Positions 10,933 through 20,613 of a DNA stretch of 64,000 nt are shown here, piece by piece (position 1 is the stretch's first letter; each line of letters opens with the position of its first letter). The stretch is taken from NCBI GenBank assembly GCA_907163375.1, contig CAJQUW010012963.1, forward strand, positions 21,066 through 85,065. Direction: 5' to 3'. The DNA is from Prostheceraeus crozeri (Eukaryota; Platyhelminthes; Polycladida; Euryleptidae). The translations under genes were made by a program, and so were the position numbers. The notes under the pieces are model-generated. The model did no database searches, was not told the DNA's origin, and saw nothing but the letters and a program-made list of their open reading frames with translations.

Positions 10933-13831
10933 ATGAAAATGAGAAAGACACACAAGAAACGTAGTCAAGCCGTCAAGCTGAAAAACCCTCTCAGGATCAG
11001 CTTCAGCAACGTAAGAGGACTGAGGTCCAATTACGACGACATCAACATCTTCCTGCAAGGTAAGTCACCAGATCTTCTATCCCTGTCGGAAACCAGGTTA
11101 GATCCCAGTGTGTCATCAAACGACGTTACTCCTGATGGATACATATTTCACCGGATGGATAAAGCACCTTGTCATGGTCTTGGAGTCTATGCCAAGACAA
11201 GCCTTCCCTTGAGAAGGCTTCGTAGCTCAGAGGATCCAAGGCATGAGTATCTTGCCTTCATTGCGCCGTTGCAGAAGACCACTCTTCTTCTATTTTTCCT
11301 ATACCGCTCTCCATCAACTAATGCTGATACTTTCAATGTTCTTTCTGACAAGATTGATTATCTTCTACAAGAGTATCCCAGCGCTGAAGTTGCCGTTTTT
11401 GGTGACTTCAACGTGCACAATTTTGACTGGCTTGTGCACTCACGCACCACCGATCTCTCCGATCAGGCAGCCCAGGATTTCGCTGTCTCTCACAACCTTA
11501 GTCAAATTGTCACTTGTCCTACCAGAGTGCCTGACCGAGCTGGGGATACTGGATATCTCCTTGACCTGTTTCTCACCTCAAATCCAACTTGTTTTTCACA
11601 CAAGGTTACTTCTCCCCTCGGCACGTCTGATCACTGTGTTATCACAGTTTCTGGCAAACAAATTTGCTCCACACCGTCTGCACCCTTCCATAGAACAGTT
11701 TATCAATTCTCCAAAGCAGACTGGTGTGGCTTCCGCACTTTTCTTAGTCAAGTTCAAGCTGAGAATTTGATTCTGAGCGAGAACGTCCACAAGTCGGCGC
11801 AAGAACTGACAGTGGCTTCAGATAGGGATGTTGGCCTACATTCCTCACCGTACTTTCCAAATGAAGCCCCACTCACAACCTTGATTTACACCAGAATGTG
11901 CAGCTGCAAGTTGCCAGCGTGACCACTTTTTCCATAAGTATAAGCGTGACAGTAGCGCTGGCAATCTTGAATTGTACAAAACCGCACGTAGACATTGCAA
12001 GGAAACCATACATCAGGCCAAAAGCCGTTACGCTTTGTATGTACGGAAATCCATTGCTACCCAAAAGCTTGGCTCTAAGGACTTCTGGAGGATTTACAAC
12101 AGTGTCACCAGTAGGAACAAATCCTCCATCCCAGCACTCCGTCATGCCAAAGTCAGTACTTCTATGGCGACAACCTGCAAAGCAGACAAAGCCGAGCTTC
12201 TTTGCAAGGAGTTTGCGAAGAATTCGTCATTAGACGATGGAGGTAGAATTCCACCTCCAATTCCCACGCGCACTGATGAGACAGTTAGTCCTCCTTCAGT
12301 CACAGTCCGAAACGTCAAAAAGATCATCGCCAGTCTCGATAGCTCTAAGTCTAGTGGACCAGATGGCATCCCGGTTTCGGTCTTCAAGCATCTCTCACCT
12401 GAGCTTTCTCCACTTTTATCTAAACTGTTTAGTAGATGTGTATCCACCGGTGAGTTTCCCTCTTGTTGGAAAGTAGCTTCCGTGGTTCCAGTTCCAAAGA
12501 AAGGTTCTGACTCATCTCTTCCATCTAGTTACCGTCCTATCAGCCTGCTTCCAATTGCTTGCAAGATTTTTGAAGCAGTGATTAACCAACACATTGTTAA
12601 CTTCCTTGAAACTCAGAACCTTCTATCAGAAGAACAGTATGGCTTCAGGCACTCTCGATCAACTGCAGATCTTCTTTCATATGTCACTGAACATGTGAGT
12701 CGTGTCCTTGACAGACAAGGTGAGACGAGATCAGTTGCCTTGGATATTTCCAAGGCATTCGATAAAGTCTGGCATCAGGGATTCCTTATGAAGCTAAAGT
12801 CCTATGGAGTTGCTGATCAACTCCACAAACTTCTTGCTTCTTTCCTTAGTGACCGGCAGATATCTGTCGTCTTAGATGGACAAAAGTCTTCCACCAAGTC
12901 TGTCAATGCAGGAGTTCCTCAAGGGTCAATTTTGGGACCCACTCTTTTTCTGCTGTACATCAACGACCTCCCAGACTGCCTAGTGAGTAAATTGGTGATG
13001 TATGCAGATGACACAACACTCTTCAATTCCAATGAGCGACTCGCTAAAAACACTCAGCAACGTCAGCAGTTATGCGACGTTCTTAATGAAGACTTACGCA
13101 GGGTCTCAGAATGGGGCGCCAATTGGCTTGTTTCCTTCAATCCTTCAAAAACTCAGAGTATTCTGCACTCACGACTTAAAGGAGATGATGATGATCATAG
13201 CACTAAGATGTCAGATAATAGGATCAGAGAACAAGAATCCATCTCCTTCCTTGGATTGTCGGTTACGAAAGACTTGTCATGGAAACCGTACATCCAATCC
13301 TTTAGCAAGCAGGCAGCTCAACGCATTGGTAATCTCTATCGTGCCAGCAGCTATCTTTCACCACAGACTGTCTGCTATCTTTACAAGTCCACTATTCGTC
13401 CTGTGATGGAGTATTGTTGTCATCTGTGGGCAGGCGCCCCACAAACGCATCTTAACCTCCTTGAACGGGTTGAGAAACGTGTCAAGAATCTCATGGGTGA
13501 AAAACTTGCTAGCAAGTTGCAGCCGCTCTCCGTCAGACGGGATGTTGCTTCACTCAGTCTCTTCTACAGGTACTATTTCGATAGAAGCAGCTCTGCAGTA
13601 AATGAATGCGTACCCAAACCTAAGATCTTATCCAGAAGCACACGCAGAGCTAATGCACTCACATGCTATAATGTGAGCTTAGAACGCGCACGTACTGTGA
13701 GTCGCTCGAAAAGCTTTTTTGTTCGCACGGCACAGCTTTGGAATCAGCTTCCCCAGAACACTTTCCCTGACCAATACAATCTTGATACTTTCAAGAGGCG
13801 TGCGAATAGGTTTCTGATGGGGACAGCTTAA
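10933..13831 (+). pseudogene. LINE endonuclease-reverse transcriptase ORF
   Basis: The first part (10933 to about 11800) is an endonuclease: ISFSNVRGLRSN near the start, then SETRLD, YRSPS, FGDFNVHNFDW, and GTSDHCVI at the C-terminal histidine motif. The second part (to 13831) is a reverse transcriptase: [41 protein letters not shown], and the catalytic MYADDTTLF, then LGLSV and a thumb, ending [11 protein letters not shown]. Between the two I see one frameshift near 11800 and one TGA (11882-11884) where the conserved motif PWFTPEC expects Trp. Otherwise the frame is open, so it was active recently on the scale of this window. No separate ORF1 was recognised upstream. Confidence 0.9.
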
Positions 13832-13909
13832 TCAGATTGGAAGATCTGTTTTTCTTTTTTAAATTTTATTTATTTAAAATAATACAATTTGTTGCTTTTC
13901 ATTGAGTAA

Positions 13910-13947
13910 CCCCTAGCTTCGTTCATGGCTCATAGCTGTGCTAGGGG
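13910..13947 (+). other. 3' hairpin of the LINE
   Basis: CCCCTAGC at 13910-13917 pairs perfectly with GCTAGGGG at 13940-13947 around a 22-nt loop, 12 nt upstream of the A tail. Hairpins near the 3' end are used by some LINE reverse transcriptases for template recognition; that role here is an inference. Confidence 0.6.
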
Positions 13948-15978
13948 TGAGAATTCAGTAAAAAAAAACCATTATCCCTTTATATGCCGACAACTTTGTT
14001 GTCTATGAAGTAGCCTGACCATGGATTTCTATTGCAAATCGATCATTTACATGAATGTGCTACAAACTCGATAATAATCTAAAAATGAAATTCTCTCCTT
14101 TTTTCCCATGACTTTCGACTCCGTCTTAGCTCCTTTCTCACACTGAAGAATCTGGGAGCTCTAGTGATCAGCATCACATGAATTTATATTGTACAGGTTC
14201 ATTAGCTATTTCTACAAGTCTGGTAAATGCCTGATACTTTTCAGTTGGCTTGTTTAAAATGCATTCAGTCATCTCAAGCATGTCAATTATCACTGATAAT
14301 CAAGCTTCGACATTCAAATTTAATGAAGCTTCAAACTTTTGCAAATACAAGTATAGTGAATGATCAACCTTTGGTGACCATGAGGACAAATGACGCTCCA
14401 ACAATATTCAATTTGAAGCAGAGTTTGGTGAACAAATAAAGTGACACGCAATCTCTGAGAGGCTCTACAATTTACATGATTAAAGTAATCAAGATCATAA
14501 TCGCATGCTACATGTTGAAATGGACACTATTAGCATGTTCGAAGCGCATGTAGAGCCATTGTAGGCCAAACACTGATGTTGAAGCAAAAATATAGAACAC
14601 AGATCACTGAAAGACAACGGTCGACGAACGAGGACACGCTGTGCGCTTGCCGAATGGCAGCATTGCAATGATGACTCCTATTGGCTTCATTGCCTTGCCT
14701 CAGATTCATCTATTCATGACATTGATTCATTCATTCACATACAAAAAATAGACAATGGAAGTTGACTTACCCAAGCAATAGCATTTGTGTCGAAGTCGGC
14801 ATAGATATGCATGTGTAGGTGGTTGAGATCAGCAGCAGCAGAGCGGATGAACAGTGTTAGAAAACTGCAAGGAATCACGCGCACGCAACAAGCACGAGAT
14901 CATCTCGTAAAAATTGGAAATGCTGCCGAGTGCTTATGATGGAAAGAGACAGGGTTCGCTGTCTCTGTGTAAGGAGCGCCTATAGCTTTGTGTGAAATCG
15001 GGGTCAATTCAAATATAACTCATGGACTTGGGATGGTCAACATTTCTACTTTGATCGGTCGAATGGGACGCCTCACCGATATCTCATGAGCTGCGGCACC
15101 CCTATCTCCCACGGCACCTCGTTCTCTTCACGGCACCCTTGCGACACCCTTCCTCTCCACGGCACCCTAAAAATTTCTCACGGCACCCCGGTTGAATAGC
15201 ACTGATATACGAGACTCGATGCAAGTTCATCCTTATTCGTATGCCTCTCGTATGTGCAGCTTTAAGTCACATAGCAAAAAAATATGTGTATTACATACTA
15301 CTATCAAATAACTTTTTTCAGTAATACCAGTCGTCAATATATTTTGTTTGATAGAGTGATATTTAACTAGATTTGATTTATTGTGAATTATATGCTCCAG
15401 GAGTTTGTCGTCGTTGCTACTTGTCTAGCTACATTAACAGGACGTTTAGTTAGCTCTACTTTATGAGCCAAATTGATGAAATTAGTTAATTCAAACGCTA
15501 TCTTTCGTGCAATTATGTTGACATATATATCTCAAACATAACTATTTTTGTGTTCATGAATTATAATGTGTTCTTATTGCGGATTGATAATATGCCTTGT
15601 TTCAAAAGTGCGTAATGCATAATTGTTGATGGTTGAATTCTTATCGATTATTCATGAAATGCCTTAGACTTACGTGTATTAAAATCGAATTCAGTATTGA
15701 AAGTATGACTCTCGAATGTCATTATCTCACTACTTGCAGAACGGTAGTAACATAAGTGTGATCTTTATTAACAAAAGGCCTTAAATCAACATACTTAGGA
15801 CATGATTTATGCTTTCTTTTAACATTGTGCTAGTATGGTTTTAGTATGTAAAGCATACCACATTTGAAATAACATACGAAAAGCATACAAATGTATACCA
15901 AGAGAATGCAGAAATATACCAAAAAAATATTTTGGTATGGATCCTTCGTATGTGATTGGTATGGAGCGATTTACAGTG

Positions 15979-16207
15979 TACACTCTGAAAATAGAGTCCG
16001 CGTCAGTTATTTTATAGAAACCTACATTTATTTTATTGAATATCTCTTTGAAAATTTTCTCGGTGTTTGAATAGATCGATTTGAACCTGGGATGGAGCTT
16101 TTATACACTTCTAAAGTTACCCGGATTCCTGTAATACGACAACCTTCAGGTTTTACGAGCATCAATATCATAAATGGATTTCGGATCTAATCTGGTCTGC
16201 TTAGGGT
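15979..16207. other. No gene recognised
   Basis: Short spacer between the CACTG-ended element and the next LINE relic. Confidence 0.5.
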
Positions 16208-17095
16208 ATGATCGGATCAGATCTTCCGCATAAATTTGAATCCCCTCAGTCTATTTCTCCCTTAGGTCGCTCTGATCATAAAGGCATTTTTCTCAAGAGT
16301 TCCAATTCCCTAAAACATGTTACCACCACCAAAGTCAAGGTTCGCTATTTCTCTCCCTCTTCCTTTGCTGTGTGCTATCGTTTCATCGCTTCGATTGACT
16401 GGAATGAGTTCTTTATGCACGTGGTTGATGTTAATGCTGCTGTTGAACATTTCCGGATGTTTGTTCGTTACGTATACCTAACCTTCTCGAATGAGAGAAC
16501 TGTTCGCATGAGGAATGTTGATGTTCCGTGGATGTCCCCATCCTTGAAAGTTCTTTCCGATTCCCGTGACCGTGCGTGGCCTCTCTAGGGGTAATTATGC
16601 CAAGCATGTTCGGCTCCGGGAGAGATTTCTTGCTGCGGTTGAAGTTGCCAAGAAGCGGTACTTTTCCCATTTGCACTCCTCCTCCATTTCTGATAGATGG
16701 AAATCCATTAATAAACAAATCAAAAGTGTTCGTAATGATGCTCTTGATCAGTCTGTGATAAATGACCTCAACGATCGTCAATGGATCGCATAGCCCGTAG
16801 GTGGGCATCTGTATCTGCAAATGTCCCCAGCCTACAGAACATGTTGGACAAATAATGTGTGAAACTTATACGTAAAATTGCAAGAGACAAAGAGACTCAT
16901 CCGCTGGCAGATTTTTTCATCACACGCGACCAGGAGACCGGTATTAGACACACCAGGCTTCTACCGCTCCGTCGACGCTCTGCCATGTACAATTCTTCCT
17001 TTGTAAAGTATTGTGTACATTCATGATTTTGTCACTGTATTGAATTCCATCATGTCATTACCGCCATATGTTTTGACGAATAAAGAACTATTATG
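16208..17095 (+). pseudogene. Internally deleted LINE relic
   Basis: The 5' part (16208-16790) encodes the end of an endonuclease domain (SPLGRSDHKGIF) and the linker before the reverse transcriptase (DVPWMSPSLK, RERFLAAVEVAKKRYF). There is one frame change near 16585. The 3' part (about 16855-17025) encodes a LINE C-terminus: FITRDQETGIRHTRLLPL, RRRSAMYNSSFVKYC, then a stop. The whole reverse transcriptase between them is missing. AATAAA occurs near 17080, followed by an AT-rich tattttt tail, a plausible 3' end. It is a different LINE from the one at 10.9-13.8 kb. Confidence 0.75.
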
Positions 17096-17789
17096 ATTAT
17101 TTTTATTATTCGGGTCGGGGTTTGGTATTTTCGTATCGGGCTCGGGTAAGCTTCTGGACACAACCCGACCTCAATGATTAGGAAGCTCAGTGATTCGAGT
17201 CATGAACTTTTTGATGTAGAAGCTTTTTTCATCTCTATATTTGCATATGCAGATTAGAGAATGACACGCTCACGAAAATTTTGAACGGTACTCAGTTGGC
17301 GCTCATTTCCATAATCATTTATGAATTAACTCCGATCGGTTTAAGGTCAGCAATGAGTTCTTCCTGCTTCACGTTCCCCTTCCGTCCAGTTCCCGTTCAT
17401 TTCAAAATTATTTGTGAAAATTAAATCTCTATTTCGGTAATATCATATCATTATTCATTGAGAGTCAACACTGGTTTTCAATGTAAGATTTGACTAACTA
17501 GAATATCGGTACAATTCGGAGAATTCCAAGGTTACACATGCTTTCCCAACACTAACTCCATCCTCATTGACTTATTGGCAATTGTATGAAGCCAATACAA
17601 GCATCAATCGCAAAGCTTGCAGCCATTGTCGTAAAAAGTTTGATAAAGTCAAATTGCCGATAATTTTGTCGTTCTTCAAATTGAGGCAATAATGTAAATA
17701 GAAGCTTGAATCAATGTCTTGTCAAAATGTATGATTCGATTTGCAATCGTCCAAGTCGATACAATATACGAATAACGAGTCACAAACAC
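17096..17789. other. No gene recognised
   Basis: The start (17105-17180) has gggtcgggg/cgggctcggg runs that resemble ends of some hAT elements, but I found no partner end. The rest shows nothing. Confidence 0.4.
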
Positions 17790-18332
17790 TCAACAGTTTT
17801 TATCAAATGTTGCATATGTTTTGTGTTTGAAGGTGTCATGATGGGAATTGTATCTGTATTGTGTTTCGATAATGCAACACTCAACGAGCGGATAAATCAT
17901 CATAGCCTTGCACGGGAATACCGTCGAATAGCATTTTCTATGACAACCTGCATTATTAACATAAGCATATTCGTTTACTCCTTTGATTACACGAAAAACA
18001 GATCGAGCACCACGCAAAATGCAAGGATAGCGGCTAAATATTATAAAATGTGGATCGATCTTGCTTGTTACCTTCGAATCGTTGACAAAGATGTTTCCCA
18101 ATAACCGACAAATTCCGCCCATGCCACGAGGCTTCCAGAAAAAGCCGACAAGACATTCCGTATTCAATTCGCACCTCAAAATGCAATCCTTGTAATCAGG
18201 CAGTGGAATTTTAAATATGGTATTGAGTCGGAAGGGCGTTCCAGTTATCAATGTGTAGTTAGTGAATTCTGCACATGCTGAATTCAGCATATTCAAGAGT
18301 ATGAAGCTATAGAGATGACAAGCGTTCATTCT
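17790..18332 (-). CDS. Candidate secreted PAN/apple-like protein
   Basis: This is a single open frame of about 180 residues from Met at 18332 (a longer frame reaches 18407). I prefer the inner start because it begins MNACHLYSFILLNMLNSACA, a convincing signal peptide. The mature part has two cysteine-rich units. The first has CILRCELNTEC and GGICRLLG. The second has AGCHRKCYSTVFPCKAMMIY then ECC, spaced like PAN/apple domains, which bind proteins or glycans outside the cell. No neighbour suggests a pathway and no transposon domain is present. A host gene is the best explanation, possibly lineage-specific. It could also be a chance frame, but its length, signal peptide and cysteine spacing argue against that. 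Confidence 0.5.
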   Translation of the reverse strand, partial: RMNACHLYSFILLNMLNSACAEFTNYTLITGTPFRLNTIFKIPLPDYKDCILRCELNTECLVGFFWKPRGMGGICRLLGNIFVNDSKVTSKIDPHFIIFSRYPCILRGARSVFRVIKGVNEYAYVNNAGCHRKCYSTVFPCKAMMIYPLVECCIIETQYRYNSHHDTFKHKTYATFDKNC

Positions 18333-18407
18333 AAAATCATCCCAAAAATGAATAAATATTTGGAAGCATGTCACGTTTAGTGCCACGTCATTTTTTTTAA
18401 ATGACAC

Positions 18408-19559
18408 TAATTAGTGATCTTTATGTCACGTTGCTTATAGAAGAATTTCATTGTTTTACTTAAATGAAAAGGTTGGTTCTAAATTAACTGTTTGATGTGC
18501 TCATAGATGCCATTAACTTCTCTTTAGAAAAGAGTTATCTTAATGCATCCATTATCAGAAAGACAACATTAACGCATTAAACGCGTTGGCATTATACATG
18601 TAAAAAATTGAATGTCACAATATTTGGTGAAATATATAGAGAAATGTTTCTGCCCGCAAAAAAATCAAAACAACAATTTAGCACTAGCGCTTTCAATATA
18701 TCTTCAGGTGCTTAGTTAACAAGTGATGCAACGTACAGGGAAATAGGCATATATTTGCACCATAGTTTTGAGTTATTCTTTCATAGGACATAAAATAAAA
18801 AATTTATATAATTTCATTGTTTTGCTATGAAAGTGTGAAAATAATTGAAAACAGTGAAAATAACTGAAATGCTCATTCGTAAGAATAGTTCAGTTATATT
18901 CACACTTGATGCTAGATCATGCTCTGTAGCAATATCACTGTTGGTTCCATTCATTTACTAGACAAAAGGTGATATATACCATACTAGAACAGTTTATGTT
19001 ACTTTGATTATGACACATTACTACGTGGCGTTGATGTCGCGATAGAATGCATTTCCTTACTCGTTTGCTTGTTTTGATTTGTTTACTAACCACTTATTTT
19101 TCACTCTTCATCGGTCTAGCATTAGAGGCAGCCAGCATCAGGCCTTTCGGATTTGAACATCAAATTGTCCAGCTAATTCAACTTAACTTGCCAATTTGTG
19201 CAGTTTTGTGCAGTTTTGGTTATCTTTGATGGCTTATTACTTATGACTGCTCGTTACTTATGACTGCCAACATTTTTTTGAATTGTTGGGAATCTCCATT
19301 AAATCAAACACACAGGATGTCTTCCAAAAGCAAATTTTGCAAGAGTCAATTTTAGAATACAATTACACAATTTTATGGCAGTTTTCTTGCTCAATATGGC
19401 TCCATTAGTTTACCATCATTATATTTGCAAGTCATTGATTGCTTCATCCGTGTTTCATGTAAATTCGAAAACGATTCTAGTTCTGTCTTCTTTATTGAAA
19501 TTTCTACTGTTCTAGACCTTCGTTATTCATCGCACATGTTCAGATAGAAATTTGAATTG
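18408..19559. other. No gene recognised
   Basis: AT-rich; short frames such as 19047-19229 are hydrophobic but lack domain character. Nothing else seen. Confidence 0.45.
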
Positions 19560-20613
19560 GTGCCGGCCAGCAATTATTTTGCCGTTAAAGTTATAGGATG
19601 ATCACTCCGTAATATACTCGCAAGTTCTACATCTTTTATCGTTGCATTTGGTAACAGCATGAGTTTCATTTGATAGAAATTTTGAATTGCATAATATGCG
19701 TTTGAGATTGTTTGGTTGTCTATTGCTATGTATGAATTTTTTGTTTTTGAAGATTTCACTAGTATTGCTATCGCTTTGTAATGAGGAATTGACAAGGTTT
19801 ACAGTGGATCTAATATCAGGGTTTCTGGGATTATAAGTACTAATAATAGGTAAGATATCATTATCATCTTTCTGTTCAATTGTTAAAAGTTGAGTTCTAT
19901 TGAGTTTCTTAGCTTTTATAATCGCGTCATCAATTAATTTAGAAGGATATTGATGTTTGACAAAAACCTTTTCATTTCTTGTAATCTATCATTTTTCGTT
20001 GAATGATCAGAAACAATTGCACAAATACGTCTGGCTAAATTGTAGGGAATGGCCCTTGTAGTGTGCCTAGGATGGCAAGACGTAAAATGCAGGTATTGAT
20101 GATCGGTTGGTTTATAATATACGTCCGTTGAAATTTTATCATCAGTTTTCTTTATTAAAACGTCTAGGAAGGGTAATTCATTTTTGCTCACCTCCATGTT
20201 AAATTTGATATTCTCATCAAGTTTATTCAAAATTGTGTTAAACTTTTTTAATTTGTCGACGTTCCAATTCCATATAATAAAGCAGTCATCGAGAAAACGT
20301 TTCCAGTTTATAAATATGTCTGTAGCAACCTGTATACCCCATAAGCCCATAAGCTGGTAATGACATCCTTTAATTTAATTTCTAAAAATCCGAGCGTAAG
20401 GGTAGCGCAAGTAGGGGCCACCGTAGTTCCCATGGCTGTGCCTTTGATTTGCTGGTAATGCTTTTCTCCAAATGCAAATGTATTGTTGGATAGTATAAGT
20501 TGTAAACTATTAAGGATGAATTCATGCGAAAACCGTTGATCGATCAAATTTGGATACTTCTAAAGCCAGTAATTTATGACAGTGATTCCTAAATTGTGGG
20601 GATATTAGTGTAT
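19560..20613 (-). pseudogene. Penelope-like reverse transcriptase fragment (copy A)
   Basis: Minus-strand reading gives the middle and end of a PLE reverse transcriptase. GTAMGTTVAPTCATL (20425) is the GxxMG palm motif. FLDDCFIIWNW (20290) is at the catalytic aspartates. Then come ELPFLDVLIKKTDD, ISTDVYYKPTDHQYL and SCHPRHTTRAIPY, followed by the PLE linker with KCNDKRCRTC near 19620. The element stops at 19560 before any GIY-YIG endonuclease. Its frame is interrupted in places. Bases 20164-20613 are an inverted copy of 22424-22873 and abut copy B head to head at 20613/20614. Confidence 0.82.

Larger units (their letters stand above)
10590..13969 (+). mobile_element. Nearly full-length LINE (CR1/Jockey-like)
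   Basis: A non-LTR retrotransposon with an endonuclease and reverse transcriptase ORF (10933-13831), a short 3' untranslated region with an 8-bp-stem hairpin (13910-13947) and nine A residues at 13960-13968. The 5' boundary is approximate; two copies of gtggcggtacagttcc at 10608-10640 may be near it. No clear TSD was found. It is inserted in the hAT element, so it is younger than that insertion. Confidence 0.85.
7311..15212 (-). mobile_element. ZBED/Buster-like hAT transposon carrying a LINE
   Basis: The element is 7319-15204 with a perfect 8-bp TSD atatacga at 7311-7318 and 15205-15212. The left end reads CTGCTATTTAACCTTTTTC and the inverted right end CAGTGCTATTCAACCGGGG. Both ends carry clusters of cacggcacccc, probable transposase-binding repeats. 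The transposase pseudogene (8180-10226) is on the minus strand, so its promoter end is on the right. Between them lies a LINE (about 10590-13969), which landed in the 5' untranslated or intron part. The element itself sits in a CACTG-ended element. Confidence 0.92.
7106..15978. mobile_element. CACTG-ended element split by a hAT insertion
   Basis: The left end 7106 reads CACTGTAAATCGCTGGATAC and the right end at 15978, inverted, CACTGTAAATCGCTCCATAC. Without the hAT at 7319-15204 the element would be about 970 bp. It is rich in repeated imperfect tatac/cgtatg motifs and encodes nothing. Related copies or ends occur at 33778-34095 (inverted), about 44800-44977 and 48575-49248. Both ends are next to TA. 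CACTG termini suggest a CMC-type transposon; the autonomous partner is not in the window. Confidence 0.82.
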
